Shown: positions 26,519-36,433, numbered from the stretch's first letter. The stretch: DNA of 64,000 nucleotides from Alphaproteobacteria bacterium (GCA_900768845.1 CAAGEK010000008.1:1-64000), one strand, 5' to 3'. A program made the numbers and translations. Notes: generated by a model from the letters alone, not told the origin.

Positions 26519-26566
26519 GTTTTCCTCCTTGGATGAAACTCTATCTCAATTTTTATCATACTTTAT

Positions 26567-26586
26567 AACTGTGGCAAAATTATGGC
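26567..26586 (-). promoter_or_regulatory. 20-nt promoter element, copy 2
   Basis: On the minus strand this reads GCCATAATTTTGCCACAGTT, identical to 23074-23093. It lies about 48 bases before the start of the small secreted protein. A further TTTTTGCCACA stands just upstream (about 26600-26611), so the site may be a tandem array of TTTGCCACA half-sites. TATGAT follows as a possible -10 box. Confidence 0.6.
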
Positions 26587-26623
26587 AGACTTGACCCGAA
26601 TTGTGGCAAAAATGTGGCGAGCA

Positions 26624-26660
26624 TAAAAAAGTCGCCTGTTTGAATGTCAAATCAGGCGGC
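26624..26660 (-). terminator. intrinsic terminator of the small lipoprotein gene
   Basis: CGCCTGTTTG (26633-26642) pairs with CAAATCAGGCG (26648-26658) allowing one bulge. On the minus strand the stem is followed by a T-run (A-run at 26625-26630). Confidence 0.75.
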
Positions 26661-26677
26661 CTTACAAATAAAAAAAC

Positions 26678-26827
26678 TTACTTGTTGCAGGGAGAAATCA
26701 TTTCGCTGATGGAAATAACATCCGGCAAATAGTCGTTCGTGCAGACTTTCTGCTTGCCGATCATGCCGCGGGAACCCGTGCAGGCACTCAGAGCCGTCAC
26801 GCACAAAACAATGGCGATTTTCTTCAT
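26678..26827 (-). CDS. small lipoprotein
   Basis: A 49-residue peptide with a lipoprotein signal: MKKIAIVLCVTALSAC, where LSAC is a good lipobox and the Cys would be lipidated after cleavage. The mature part is only about 34 residues (CTGSRGMIGKQKVC...SPCNK) with two further cysteines. GGGAGATTGAAA precedes the ATG at 26827. The open frame upstream to 27055 has no such features and was trimmed. It resembles the small outer-membrane lipoproteins common in Gram-negatives, with no assigned role. Confidence 0.75.
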   Translation of the reverse strand: MKKIAIVLCVTALSACTGSRGMIGKQKVCTNDYLPDVISISEMISPCNK

Positions 26828-27066
26828 TTTCAATCTCCCGAAAGATTTGTGAAATTTTTGTTTCACTTCGGGAAACAGGAAAAATGCATGAAAAAGATTC
26901 AAAAGTTCAACAAAAATTTTCACCCGTTCCCGCATAAACGGCTTTTCTATAAAACGAATCGGGATTTTCATCCGGCCGCACAGTCCGTTTTCCGCTTTTC
27001 TTTTGACGTTTTTCCCATAACTCGGATATGATGAAAAAACTTTATAAGTTTTCAAAGGAGTTTTTT

Positions 27067-27840
27067 ATGCAAGAACTGGAAAAGCAATTTCATATTCATT
27101 GTGTTACCGGAGACGTCGGCCGCTATGTCATTTTACCCGGTGATCCGGGGCGGTGCGAATCAATCGCCGCTTTGTTCGACAATCCCCGTCATGTCGCGCA
27201 AAACCGCGAATACAATATTTATACGGGAACATTGCTGGGGGAAAAGGTTTCCGTTTGTTCGACGGGGATTGGCGGGCCTTCGGCTTCGATCGCCATGGAA
27301 GAACTGCATAACATCGGCGCGGACACCTTTATCCGCACGGGAACCTGCGGCGGTATAGATCTTGACGTACAATCGGGCGATATCGTCGTTGCGACGGGGG
27401 CGATCCGTTATGAACACACATCGCGGGAATACGCTCCGATCGAATATCCCGCCGTTGCGGATTTGGATATTACCGTCGCTTTGCGTCAGGCTTCCGTCGC
27501 CATGGGCAAAAAAACGCATACGGGCGTCGTCCAGTGCAAAGACGCTTTTTACGGTCAGCACAGCCCGCATAAAATGCCCGTTTCTTATGAGTTGCTCCAG
27601 AAATGGGAAGCATGGAAGCGTTTGGGCGTCAAAGCCAGCGAGATGGAATCCGCGGCTTTGTTCGTTGTCGCCGATGCTTTGCGTTGCCGTTGCGGATCGT
27701 GTTTCCATGTGATTTGGAATCAGGAACGCGAAGCGGCGGGTTTGGATCAGAAAATGTCCGAAGACACTTCCGCGGCCGTTCGCGTTGCGGTTGACGCTTT
27801 GAAAATCATCATTGAACAGGATCGCGCCGCGGGGAAATAA
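27067..27840 (+). CDS. udp: uridine phosphorylase-type nucleoside phosphorylase
   Basis: Cytoplasmic enzyme of 257 residues that splits a nucleoside with phosphate to base plus ribose-1-phosphate. The PNP/UDP family-1 marks are YVILPGDPGRCESIA near the N-terminus, VCSTGIGGPSASIAMEELHNIGADTFIRTGTCGG (phosphate binding), and ASEMESAALFVVADAL (ribose-binding Glu-Met-Glu loop). Uridine as substrate is inferred from similarity to Udp rather than DeoD. The ATG at 27067 follows AAAGGAGTTTTTT. A second, divergent member of the family is at 53299-54048. Confidence 0.88.
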   Translation: MQELEKQFHIHCVTGDVGRYVILPGDPGRCESIAALFDNPRHVAQNREYNIYTGTLLGEKVSVCSTGIGGPSASIAMEELHNIGADTFIRTGTCGGIDLDVQSGDIVVATGAIRYEHTSREYAPIEYPAVADLDITVALRQASVAMGKKTHTGVVQCKDAFYGQHSPHKMPVSYELLQKWEAWKRLGVKASEMESAALFVVADALRCRCGSCFHVIWNQEREAAGLDQKMSEDTSAAVRVAVDALKIIIEQDRAAGK

Positions 27841-27896
27841 AATTCCGTTGTCCGGCGTATTTTCCGAAGGGCTTTATCGTCCGTTCGGAAGGATTT

Positions 27897-27935
27897 GAAG
27901 GGGGCGCGTTTCGCATTTGCGCCCCCTTCGGCATT
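27897..27935 (+). terminator. strong hairpin after the nucleoside phosphorylase gene
   Basis: GAAGGGGGCGC (27897-27907) pairs perfectly with GCGCCCCCTTC (27919-27929). The U-tract is short (GGCATTTTG), so termination is probable but not certain. Confidence 0.65.
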
Positions 27936-28119
27936 TTGAAAAAGCGGCTTTTGTTTATCATCCGGCTTGTTTTTTCAGGTTTTTTGATGCGATATCGCCG
28001 TGAAAATGTGACGGAAAGAATTGATACGGTTCTGATTTCCGGTAATTGAACAAAGCACGAAAACCGCCGGCCGGCGGTGAAATAATGGAGGAGCCGGGGG
28101 AAAGGAATTTTTGCGGGGG

Positions 28120-28529
<410 letters not shown>

Positions 28530-28549
28530 ACGCGTTCAAGATGTTGCGC

Positions 28550-28577
28550 ATATTAGCATAAATTTTTGCGGATGCAA
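28550..28577 (-). promoter_or_regulatory. tRNA-Ala promoter
   Basis: On the minus strand, -35 TTGCAT and -10 TAATAT are separated by 16 bases, about 20 bases before the mature tRNA 5' end. Confidence 0.6.
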
Positions 28578-28674
28578 TAAAAAAATAACGTCAGAGGTTA
28601 CATTTTCTTTCAACGTCGGTTTTCAGGCTGTTTTTTGCCGGTAAAAAAAGTACACTGCAGGGCGGAGGGCGAAA

Positions 28675-29400
28675 ATGACGGATTTTACGACAGACGATTT
28701 CCTCGGCGGAAAAATCAAACTGAAACAACCGGTAAACGGGTATAGGGCGACAAGCGACGCCGTATTGCTGGCGGCGGCGGTCGACGAAAACGCCCGTTCG
28801 GTTTTGGATGCGGGCGCGGGAACGGGAGCCGTTTCGCTGTGCGTGGCGGCCAGATGCGCCGGCGCGACGGTTTGCGGTATAGAGGTACAGCCTGAAATGG
28901 TCGGGCTGGCGCGGGAGAACATTTCCTTGAACGGTTTGCAAGACAGGGTGTCCGTCGTTTGTCAGGACATCCGGACTTTCCCTTCGCCCGTGCCGACGGG
29001 TGTTTTCGACTGGGTCGTGACGAATCCGCCCTTTATTGTGGAAGATCAGGTTTCTCCCAGCAAAATCAGGGACGTCGCGCATCGTGAAGCGGGCTGTTCT
29101 CTGGCGCAATGGACGGCTTCGTGTTTGCGCTATGTCGGGCCGCACGGTTATTTTTCAATGATCAACCGTGCGGACAGGTTGCCCGAAATATTGTCGTTGC
29201 TGTACGGAAAAATCGGCGGCATAAGGATCATTCCCGTTTGGACGAAACAGGGGCGCGCCGCGAAACGGGTGATCGTGACAGGGCGAAAAGGCAGTCGATC
29301 CCCCGCCGTTTTGGAAGAGGGGGTCGTCTTGACGGGACGGGACGGGAAACGCACCGAAAAAGCCGAAGGGATTATGCGTGCGGGAAAATCTTTGATTTGA
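28675..29400 (+). CDS. TrmN6-like tRNA1(Val) A37 N6-methyltransferase
   Basis: A 241-residue class I SAM methyltransferase of the YfiC/TrmN6 group. The substrate-side signature QPVNGYRATSDAVLLAAAV opens the protein. Motif I LDAGAGTGAVSLCVA and the catalytic N6-adenine motif NPPF in WVVTNPPFIVEDQ follow. The family methylates N6 of A37 in tRNA1(Val); I infer the same target. The Shine-Dalgarno GGAGGG is five bases from the ATG. It is followed 60 bases later by the PD-(D/E)XK gene. Confidence 0.85.
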   Translation: MTDFTTDDFLGGKIKLKQPVNGYRATSDAVLLAAAVDENARSVLDAGAGTGAVSLCVAARCAGATVCGIEVQPEMVGLARENISLNGLQDRVSVVCQDIRTFPSPVPTGVFDWVVTNPPFIVEDQVSPSKIRDVAHREAGCSLAQWTASCLRYVGPHGYFSMINRADRLPEILSLLYGKIGGIRIIPVWTKQGRAAKRVIVTGRKGSRSPAVLEEGVVLTGRDGKRTEKAEGIMRAGKSLI

Positions 29401-29460
29401 TAAAGCGGCATATTCGGTATATAAGTAAAACGGATTTCAAGAAAAAACGGAACAAAGCGC

Positions 29461-30552
29461 ATGATGGATTTAACGACACCCCAAAGCCCGTTTCATTTAC
29501 TGGCGGAACGCGATATGGATCTGTTGGTTTTGGAAGAGATGCACTCTTCCGCTCCGTTTCGCAACTGGCTGGTCGGCAAGCTGTACAACGGCGCACGCCA
29601 GATTAAAAGCTTTCTCGGGGCGTGGCGTTCTCCGTCGAACGGCGCGTTGGGCAGTGTGGACATCCTGTTTTTGTTCGAAGAAACGACGGGGCGCAGGTGT
29701 GCGGTTCTGGTCGAAAACAAAATCGACCAGCCGAAACAGGATCTGCAGGCTCAGCGTTATTTCGAATTCGGCGAAAAAGGGGTCGAGGAAAACGCTTGGG
29801 ACGAATATCTGACGTGCCTGTTTTCTCCTCAAGCCTATTTTTCCAAGCTGGAACCGTCGGAATATTTTTCCAGTTATCTGAGCTATGAAGAATTGGAAGA
29901 ATGGTTTGCGGACGCGAACGTTTCGGAACACGGGATTGTTGTCGAGCGCGGCGCATATAAAAGGATGCTGATCCGCAGTGCGATTGAACAGGGGACGGGC
30001 GAACGGCACGTCGAAACCGCCGAACCGAAAAAGGCGTCTTCATCGGATTACCGCGTTTTCCCCGGCGGCGTGTTTAATCTGCCCAAAGGGTATCGCGAGG
30101 CCGAAGACACCATTTTAGGCAAGTTCTGGAACGATTATGCATCGTTTGCGGAACGCACCGCCGCGTGGCTGAATATGAAAAAACCGACGGGCAGTGCGAG
30201 CGAAGCGGGATGGGTGGAATTTTGCCCCGCCGATTTCCCCCGTGATATCAAGATTATTCATAAAATGCCTCAAGGGGTCGTGGATCTGTCTTTCGCCATG
30301 ACGCCTCTGGCGTTGATTCAGGCTCCGTACCAACCGTACATGGATGCGGATATGACCTTCAAAGACAGCGGCAAGGCGGCGATTATCCGCGTCATCGTCC
30401 CGCCGATCGACCCCCAGCGTCCCTTTGACGGACAGGAGGACGCCGCCGCCGTCGCCTTGCAAAAGGCCGTCAAGCTGTACGGTTTGTATACTCAAGTCGT
30501 CAATACGAACGCCGCGTCGGCGGGATACTCTCCCGACGAGCTGTTTTTCTGA
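29461..30552 (+). CDS. PD-(D/E)XK nuclease superfamily protein
   Basis: A 363-residue cytoplasmic protein. The nuclease-like core is visible near the N-terminus: SVDILFLFEE with D67, then CAVLVENKID with E85-N-K87, the D...(E)XK arrangement of PDDEXK_4-type families. The rest is a helical middle and a C-terminal alpha/beta part without known motifs. Such proteins are often linked to restriction or phage defence, but there is no methylase, helicase or toxin partner next to it; it lies between trmN6-like and glyQ. Start ATGATG at 29461 or 29464, no strong Shine-Dalgarno. Nuclease activity is inference from the motif. Confidence 0.7.
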   Translation: MMDLTTPQSPFHLLAERDMDLLVLEEMHSSAPFRNWLVGKLYNGARQIKSFLGAWRSPSNGALGSVDILFLFEETTGRRCAVLVENKIDQPKQDLQAQRYFEFGEKGVEENAWDEYLTCLFSPQAYFSKLEPSEYFSSYLSYEELEEWFADANVSEHGIVVERGAYKRMLIRSAIEQGTGERHVETAEPKKASSSDYRVFPGGVFNLPKGYREAEDTILGKFWNDYASFAERTAAWLNMKKPTGSASEAGWVEFCPADFPRDIKIIHKMPQGVVDLSFAMTPLALIQAPYQPYMDADMTFKDSGKAAIIRVIVPPIDPQRPFDGQEDAAAVALQKAVKLYGLYTQVVNTNAASAGYSPDELFF

Positions 30553-30664
30553 AACGGCGGATAAATGGCCGGCGTTCAAGATTCACCTTGACCGGCGGCG
30601 CGGATAAGGCTAATTTTCCATAAGGTTTCCGCTTGGCCGGAACAGAGCTTTGTTTGAGAAGAAA

Positions 30665-31546
30665 ATGGTAAAAAGAACGGGAAGCGATTTTCAATCATTG
30701 ATCCTGACGCTGCAATCGTTTTGGGCGGATAAGGGATGTGTCATTCTTCAACCCTATGATATGGAAGTCGGAGCGGGTACGTTCCATCCGGCGACGATTT
30801 TAAGGGCTCTGGGGCCCGAACGGTGGAAAGCGGCGTACGTTCAGCCGTCGCGCCGCCCCGTTGACGGACGTTACGGCGACAATCCGAACCGGTTGCAACA
30901 TTATTACCAGTTTCAGGTCATCATGAAACCTTCGCCCGAAAACGTTCAGGATTTGTATCTGGACAGTTTGCGCGCACTGGGAATCGACCCGATGCACCAC
31001 GACATCCGCTTTGTCGAGGACGATTGGGAAAGCCCGACGTTGGGGGCTTGGGGTCTGGGCTGGGAAGTCTGGTGCGACGGTATGGAAGTGTCCCAGTTCA
31101 CCTATTTCCAACAGGTCGGCGGATTTGAATGTTCTCCGGTGTGTTCGGAACTGACGTACGGTTTGGAACGCTTGGCGATGTATATTCAGGGCGTGGAAAA
31201 CGTTTATGATTTGGACTTTAACGCCGACGGCGTGAAATACCGCGAAGTGTTTCATCAAAACGAAGTCGAATATTCCAAGTACAATTTTGAGTGCGCCGAT
31301 ACGGAAATGCTGTTGCGCCATTTCAACGACGCGGAACGCGAATGTGCCAAACTGTTGGCGGACGGGATTCCCCTTCCGGCGTACGACCAGTGCATCAAGG
31401 CGTCGCATTTGTTCAACCTGTTGGACGCCAGAGGGGTCATCAGCGTGACGGAACGCGCCGCTTATATCGGGCGGGTGCGCGCTTTGGCAAAGGGGTGCTG
31501 CGAAGGATGGCTGAAAAGCCGCGGACACGGAACGCAGGAGGCTTGA
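30665..31546 (+). CDS. glyQ: glycyl-tRNA synthetase alpha subunit
   Basis: GlyQ is the catalytic subunit of the bacterial alpha2beta2 glycyl-tRNA synthetase. The 293-residue protein holds the class II motifs: FWADKGCVILQPYDMEVGAGTF, YVQPSRRPVDGRYGDNPNRLQHYYQFQV (motif 2), and GLERLAMYIQGVENVYDLDF (motif 3 region). The ATG at 30665 gives the usual family start; a TTG five codons upstream is possible. Its stop is four bases before glyS, so the two subunits are made together. Confidence 0.97.
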   Translation: MVKRTGSDFQSLILTLQSFWADKGCVILQPYDMEVGAGTFHPATILRALGPERWKAAYVQPSRRPVDGRYGDNPNRLQHYYQFQVIMKPSPENVQDLYLDSLRALGIDPMHHDIRFVEDDWESPTLGAWGLGWEVWCDGMEVSQFTYFQQVGGFECSPVCSELTYGLERLAMYIQGVENVYDLDFNADGVKYREVFHQNEVEYSKYNFECADTEMLLRHFNDAERECAKLLADGIPLPAYDQCIKASHLFNLLDARGVISVTERAAYIGRVRALAKGCCEGWLKSRGHGTQEA

Positions 31547-31550
31547 TCCG

Positions 31551-33701
31551 ATGAGTGAGTTTTTACTGGAACTGTTTTCCGAGGAAATCCCCGCCAGAAT
31601 GCAGGCGGATGCGGCGGCGGAACTGGAACGTTCGATTACGGAAACGCTGAAAAAGAACGGGTTGGAATATGAAAAGGCGCGCTCTTTCGTAACGCCGCGC
31701 CGTTTGGTGCTGACAATCGACGGATTGCCCGATGCTCAGGCCGATATTTCCGAAGAACGCAAAGGGCCTTCGGTTTCCGCGCCGGAACAGGCGTTGAACG
31801 GCTTTTTGCGCTCCACCGGCATGACAAAAGAACAGCTGGAAGTTCGCGATACGCCGAAAGGGGCGTTTTATTTTGCGACCTTGTCCCGCAAGGGCAGGCC
31901 GACGGCGGAGGTCTTGAAAGACGCCGTCGAGTCGTTGCTTCATTCCTTTCCGTGGCCGAAATCGATGCGTTGGGCGGCGCATCAGGAACGCTGGGTTCGT
32001 CCGATGCACGGCATCGTCTGCCTGTTCGGCGGAAAAATCGTTCCCGTGACGTTTGCGGGATTGACGGCGGGGAACAGGACTCGCGGCCATCGTTTTATGG
32101 CTCCCGCGGAATTCGAGGTGTTGGACTTTGCCGATTATCAGGCGAAAATGCGGGCGGCTTATGTCATTATCGACCGTGAGGAACGCAAAAGAATCATTTC
32201 CGATGACGCTCACGCTTTGGCGAAAGAGGCGGGGTTGGTTTTGCACGAAGACGACGGTTTGCTGAACGAAGTCGCGGGGCTTGCGGAATGGCCGGTGCCT
32301 TTGATGGGCGGGATTGACGGGGAGTTCATGGACGTTCCCAAAGAAGTCCTGATGACGTCGATGCGCGAACACCAGAAATATTTTTCGCTGTTGAACGCCG
32401 ACGGCACGCTTGCGCCGCGTTTTATCGTCGTCGCGAATATGGATACGGCGGACGGCGGGGCGGAGATTGTCGCGGGCAACGAACGCGTTTTGCGCGCCCG
32501 TTTGTCCGACGCCAAGTTCTTTTGGGATTCCGATCGCAAGGAAACGCTGTTTTCCAAGGTTGAAAAGCTGAAATCCCGCGTGTTCCATGCAAAGCTGGGG
32601 TCTGTTTACGATAAAATCGAACGGATGCGGGCGTTGTTGCCGGAAATTTTGAAATACGTTCCCGCGGATTCTGCGGACGCCGACCGTGCGGCCGTTTTGT
32701 GCAAGGCGGATCTGTCTTCCGGAATGGTCGGCGAATTTCCCGAACTGCAAGGCGTAATGGGGCGTTATTATGCGCGTCACGACGGTGAAAACGAAGCGGT
32801 TTGCGAAGCGATCGCCGAACATTATTCACCGCAGGGGCCTCAGGATGCGTGCCCGTCCTCTCCGGTCAGCGTTGCGGTGGCCTTGGCCGACAAGATTGAT
32901 ACGCTGGCGGGGTTTTGGCTGATCAACCTGAAACCGACGGGATCGAAAGATCCGTTTGCTTTGCGCCGCGCCGCTTTGGGGGTTATCCGCCTGATATTGG
33001 AAAACGGAATTAAGATGCCGCTTCTTCAGGTGTTTTACGCCGCGCGCGCCGCATACGGCGACAGCATCAGCGAAGGCGTCCGCGAGGCGATGACGGAATC
33101 GGAAAAAAGGGAAAACGGCGAAGAACCATGCGTTTTGACGAATTGGTCTTTGCTGCAGATGAACCTGCTGATGGGCTTTATCGCCGACAGGCTGAAGGTT
33201 TATCTGAAAGATCGGGGCGTTCGCCACGATTATATCAATGCTGTTTATAACTTGTCACGGGATCGCAATATCGAAGACGTGGATTTGGTGCGCATGATCG
33301 CCCGCGTTCGCGCTTTGATGAGCTTTATCGGCACGGACGACGGGTCGAATCTGCTGACGGCATACCGCCGTGCGGCGAACATCGTCCGTATCGAAGAAGC
33401 CAAAGACGGCGTTTCATATGCCGATCGGGCGGATAAATCGCTTTTTGTCCAGCCTGAAGAAGCGGCTTTGTTTGACGCGCTGGATGATGTTGTGATAAAC
33501 AGTTCAAAGAAGATTGCCGAAGACGATTTTGAAGGCGCGATGGGAGTTCTGGCAAACCTGCGGGCTCCGGTCGATGCGTTTTTTGAAAAAGTTCAGGTAA
33601 ACTGTGAGGACGTTCAGCGACGGTCGAACCGTTTGCGCCTGCTGTCCGAAATAGTCGGCGCGATGGGCGGTATCGCTGATTTTTCTGCAATCGAAGGTTA
33701 A
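31551..33701 (+). CDS. glyS: glycyl-tRNA synthetase beta subunit
   Basis: The beta subunit of 716 residues binds tRNA-Gly and completes the GlyQ active site. It has the family N-terminus LLELFSEEIPARMQ, the central AGNRTRGHRFMAP and KYFSLLNADG...FIVVANM blocks, ALADKIDTLAGFW with FALRRAALGVIRL in the HD-like region, and a C-terminal helical anticodon-binding-like domain. AGGAGG lies ahead of the ATG. Eight bases separate it from ppdK, suggesting a glyQ-glyS-ppdK transcript. Confidence 0.97.
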   Translation: MSEFLLELFSEEIPARMQADAAAELERSITETLKKNGLEYEKARSFVTPRRLVLTIDGLPDAQADISEERKGPSVSAPEQALNGFLRSTGMTKEQLEVRDTPKGAFYFATLSRKGRPTAEVLKDAVESLLHSFPWPKSMRWAAHQERWVRPMHGIVCLFGGKIVPVTFAGLTAGNRTRGHRFMAPAEFEVLDFADYQAKMRAAYVIIDREERKRIISDDAHALAKEAGLVLHEDDGLLNEVAGLAEWPVPLMGGIDGEFMDVPKEVLMTSMREHQKYFSLLNADGTLAPRFIVVANMDTADGGAEIVAGNERVLRARLSDAKFFWDSDRKETLFSKVEKLKSRVFHAKLGSVYDKIERMRALLPEILKYVPADSADADRAAVLCKADLSSGMVGEFPELQGVMGRYYARHDGENEAVCEAIAEHYSPQGPQDACPSSPVSVAVALADKIDTLAGFWLINLKPTGSKDPFALRRAALGVIRLILENGIKMPLLQVFYAARAAYGDSISEGVREAMTESEKRENGEEPCVLTNWSLLQMNLLMGFIADRLKVYLKDRGVRHDYINAVYNLSRDRNIEDVDLVRMIARVRALMSFIGTDDGSNLLTAYRRAANIVRIEEAKDGVSYADRADKSLFVQPEEAALFDALDDVVINSSKKIAEDDFEGAMGVLANLRAPVDAFFEKVQVNCEDVQRRSNRLRLLSEIVGAMGGIADFSAIEG

Positions 33702-33709
33702 GGAGATAT

Positions 33710-36385
33710 TTGAAAACCATGACGAAATGGGTTTATAAATTCGGCGACGGAAAAGCCGAAGGCCATGCTTCCGACAGGAACCTGTTGGGCGGCAAAGGCG
33801 CGAATCTGGCGGAAATGAGCTCGATCGGGATTCCCGTTCCTCCGGGCTTCACCGTAACGACGGAAGTTTGCACGTACTTCTATGAAAACGGCAAAACGTT
33901 TCCCGCCGATTTGAAAGAACAGGTCAAAGACGGCGTCGCTCACTGCGAAGCGATTGTCGGCCGCAAATTCGCCGATCCCGAAAATCCGTTGCTGTTCTCC
34001 GTGCGTTCGGGTGCCCGCGTTTCCATGCCGGGCATGATGGACACCGTTTTGAACCTCGGCTTGAACGACGAAACGGTTAAAGGTCTGGCCAAAGCTTCGG
34101 GCAACGAACGTTTTGCGTATGACAGCTACCGCCGCTTCATCCAGATGTATTCCAACGTTGTGCTGAACATGGATCACCATGATTTCGAACACGCTTTGGA
34201 AGGCATGAAGAACGCGAAAGGCTACAAATCCGACGTCGAATTGACGGTTGACGATTTGAAAGCCCTGATCGAAGAATACAAAAAAATCGGTGCCGCGGCC
34301 GGCAAACCCGTTCCGCAAAATCCCGAAGAACAGCTGTGGGGCGGTATCGGAGCGGTCTTTAACTCTTGGATGGTCGATCGCGCCATTTACTACCGCAAGC
34401 TCAACAACATTCCCGAATCTTGGGGTACGGCCGTCAACGTCCAGACGATGGTGTTCGGCAACTCGGGCGACAATTCGGCGACGGGCGTTTGCTTCTCTCG
34501 CGATCCGTCCACGGGGCGCAACGTTTTCTACGGCGAATACCTGAAGAACGCTCAGGGCGAAGACGTCGTCGCGGGTATCCGCACGCCGCAACAGATGTCC
34601 AAGGAAGGCAAAAAGGAACGCGGTTCCGATCTGCCGTGCTTGGAAGAGGAAATGCCCGAACTGTACAAACAGCTGTGCGACATTCGCGAAACGTTGGAAA
34701 AACATTACCGCGATATGCAGGATATGGAATTCACGATTCAGGACGGCAAGCTGTACATGTTGCAAACCCGTAACGGCAAACGCACGGGCGCGGCCGCTTT
34801 GAAAATCGCGGTCGATATGGTCAACGAAGGCTTGATTGACAAAAAGACGGCCGTCACCCGCGTCGAACCGCAACAGCTGGACGCCTTGTTGCACCCGACT
34901 TTGGATCCGAAAGCCAAAAAGGCGGCCAAAGTCCTGACGGCGGCTCTGCCCGCTTCTCCGGGTGCCGCGGTCGGTAAAGTCGTTTTCTCGGCCGACGAAG
35001 CCGAAAAATGGGCTGAAGAAGGCGAAAAGGTCGTTCTGGTTCGCGTTGAAACCAGCCCCGAAGACATTCACGGCATGCACGTTTCTCAGGGTATCCTGAC
35101 GGCACGCGGCGGCATGACCTCTCACGCGGCGGTTGTCGCCCGCGGTATGGGAACGCCGGCGGTTTGCGGTGCGGGCGAGGTTAAAATCGACTATGCCGCC
35201 AAACAGTTCAAGGTCGGTGATACGGTCGTCAAAGAAGGCGACGTCATCACGTTGGACGGCTCGACGGGTGAAGTCATTTTGGGCGCGGTCGCGACGAAAG
35301 AACCCGAATTGGTCGGCGATTTCGGTTTGCTGATGGGCTGGGCGGACGAAATCCGCGTTTTGAAAGTCCGCACGAACGCCGATACGCCGCACGATGCGGA
35401 AGTCGCCCGTAAATTCGGGGCGGAAGGCATCGGTTTGTGCCGTACGGAACATATGTTCTTCGATCCGAACCGTATCGCCCATATGCGTGAAATGATCATT
35501 GCTTCCAACGAAGCCGACCGCCGTGCGGCTTTGGCCAAGTTGTTGCCGTATCAACGCGACGACTTCAAAGGCTTGTTCGTTGCGATGGACGGTCTGCACG
35601 TCACGATCCGCCTGTTGGATCCCCCTCTGCATGAATTCCTGCCGCAGAAAGACGCCGAACAGCGCGAAATCGCCAAGGAATTGGGCGTTGACGTCGAAGT
35701 TGTGAAGAACCGCGTCGCCCAGTTGCACGAAGCTAACCCGATGTTGGGTCACCGCGGTTGCCGTTTGGGCGTCACCTATCCGGAAATCTATGAAATGCAG
35801 GCTCAGGCGATCTTTGAAGCCGCTGTCGAAGCGTCCAAGGAACTGGGCAAGCAGGTTGAGCCGGAAGTGATGATTCCTCTGGTCGGCACGAAGAAAGAAC
35901 TCGACCTGATGAAAGCGGCCGTTGACAAGATGGCCGAAGAAGTCATGGCGAAGGCCGGCAAGAAGTTCAACTACACGGTCGGTACGATGATCGAATTGCC
36001 GCGTGCCGCGTTGACGGCGGACAAGATTGCCGAAACCGCCGAATTCTTCAGCTTCGGTACGAACGACCTGACGCAGACGACGTTGGGAATGTCCCGCGAC
36101 GACGCCGGCGCGTTCCTGCCCGAATACGTCCGCAAAGGCATTTACGCTCGCGATCCGTTTGCTTCGATTGACGAAGAAGGCGTCGGTGAAATGGTTCGCA
36201 TCGCCGTTGAAAAAGGCCGTAAGACCCGCCCGAATATCAAACTGGGCATCTGCGGCGAACACGGTGGCGATCCGGCGACGATTGACTTCTGCCATCGCGT
36301 CGGTTTGACGTACGTTTCCTGTTCTCCGTACCGCGTGCCTATCGCACGCTTGGCGGCGGCACAGGCGGCAGTCAAAAACGCTTAA
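33710..36385 (+). CDS. ppdK: pyruvate, phosphate dikinase
   Basis: PPDK interconverts pyruvate + ATP + Pi and PEP + AMP + PPi, supporting glycolysis with PPi or gluconeogenesis. The 891-residue protein has the ATP-grasp domain (NLLGGKGANLAEM, SVRSGARVSMPGMMDTVLNLG), the phosphohistidine domain with GGMTSHAAVVARGMGTP (His near residue 470), and the PEP/pyruvate TIM barrel (GIGLCRTEHMFF, FSFGTNDLTQTTLG, ICGEHGGDP). AAGGAG is well placed for the TTG at 33710; the ATG at 33719 matches the usual family N-terminus MTKWVYKFG and is equally possible. A strong terminator follows. Confidence 0.97.
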   Translation: MKTMTKWVYKFGDGKAEGHASDRNLLGGKGANLAEMSSIGIPVPPGFTVTTEVCTYFYENGKTFPADLKEQVKDGVAHCEAIVGRKFADPENPLLFSVRSGARVSMPGMMDTVLNLGLNDETVKGLAKASGNERFAYDSYRRFIQMYSNVVLNMDHHDFEHALEGMKNAKGYKSDVELTVDDLKALIEEYKKIGAAAGKPVPQNPEEQLWGGIGAVFNSWMVDRAIYYRKLNNIPESWGTAVNVQTMVFGNSGDNSATGVCFSRDPSTGRNVFYGEYLKNAQGEDVVAGIRTPQQMSKEGKKERGSDLPCLEEEMPELYKQLCDIRETLEKHYRDMQDMEFTIQDGKLYMLQTRNGKRTGAAALKIAVDMVNEGLIDKKTAVTRVEPQQLDALLHPTLDPKAKKAAKVLTAALPASPGAAVGKVVFSADEAEKWAEEGEKVVLVRVETSPEDIHGMHVSQGILTARGGMTSHAAVVARGMGTPAVCGAGEVKIDYAAKQFKVGDTVVKEGDVITLDGSTGEVILGAVATKEPELVGDFGLLMGWADEIRVLKVRTNADTPHDAEVARKFGAEGIGLCRTEHMFFDPNRIAHMREMIIASNEADRRAALAKLLPYQRDDFKGLFVAMDGLHVTIRLLDPPLHEFLPQKDAEQREIAKELGVDVEVVKNRVAQLHEANPMLGHRGCRLGVTYPEIYEMQAQAIFEAAVEASKELGKQVEPEVMIPLVGTKKELDLMKAAVDKMAEEVMAKAGKKFNYTVGTMIELPRAALTADKIAETAEFFSFGTNDLTQTTLGMSRDDAGAFLPEYVRKGIYARDPFASIDEEGVGEMVRIAVEKGRKTRPNIKLGICGEHGGDPATIDFCHRVGLTYVSCSPYRVPIARLAAAQAAVKNA

Positions 36386-36397
36386 TTGCCAATAAAA

Positions 36398-36433
36398 AAA
36401 GACAGCCTCCGATTTTCGGGGGCTGTTTTTTTG
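36398..36433 (+). terminator. intrinsic terminator of ppdK
   Basis: ACAGCCTCCG (36402-36411) pairs with CGGGGGCTGT (36417-36426), followed by T7. The stem is almost the same as at 24449-24480. Confidence 0.9.
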
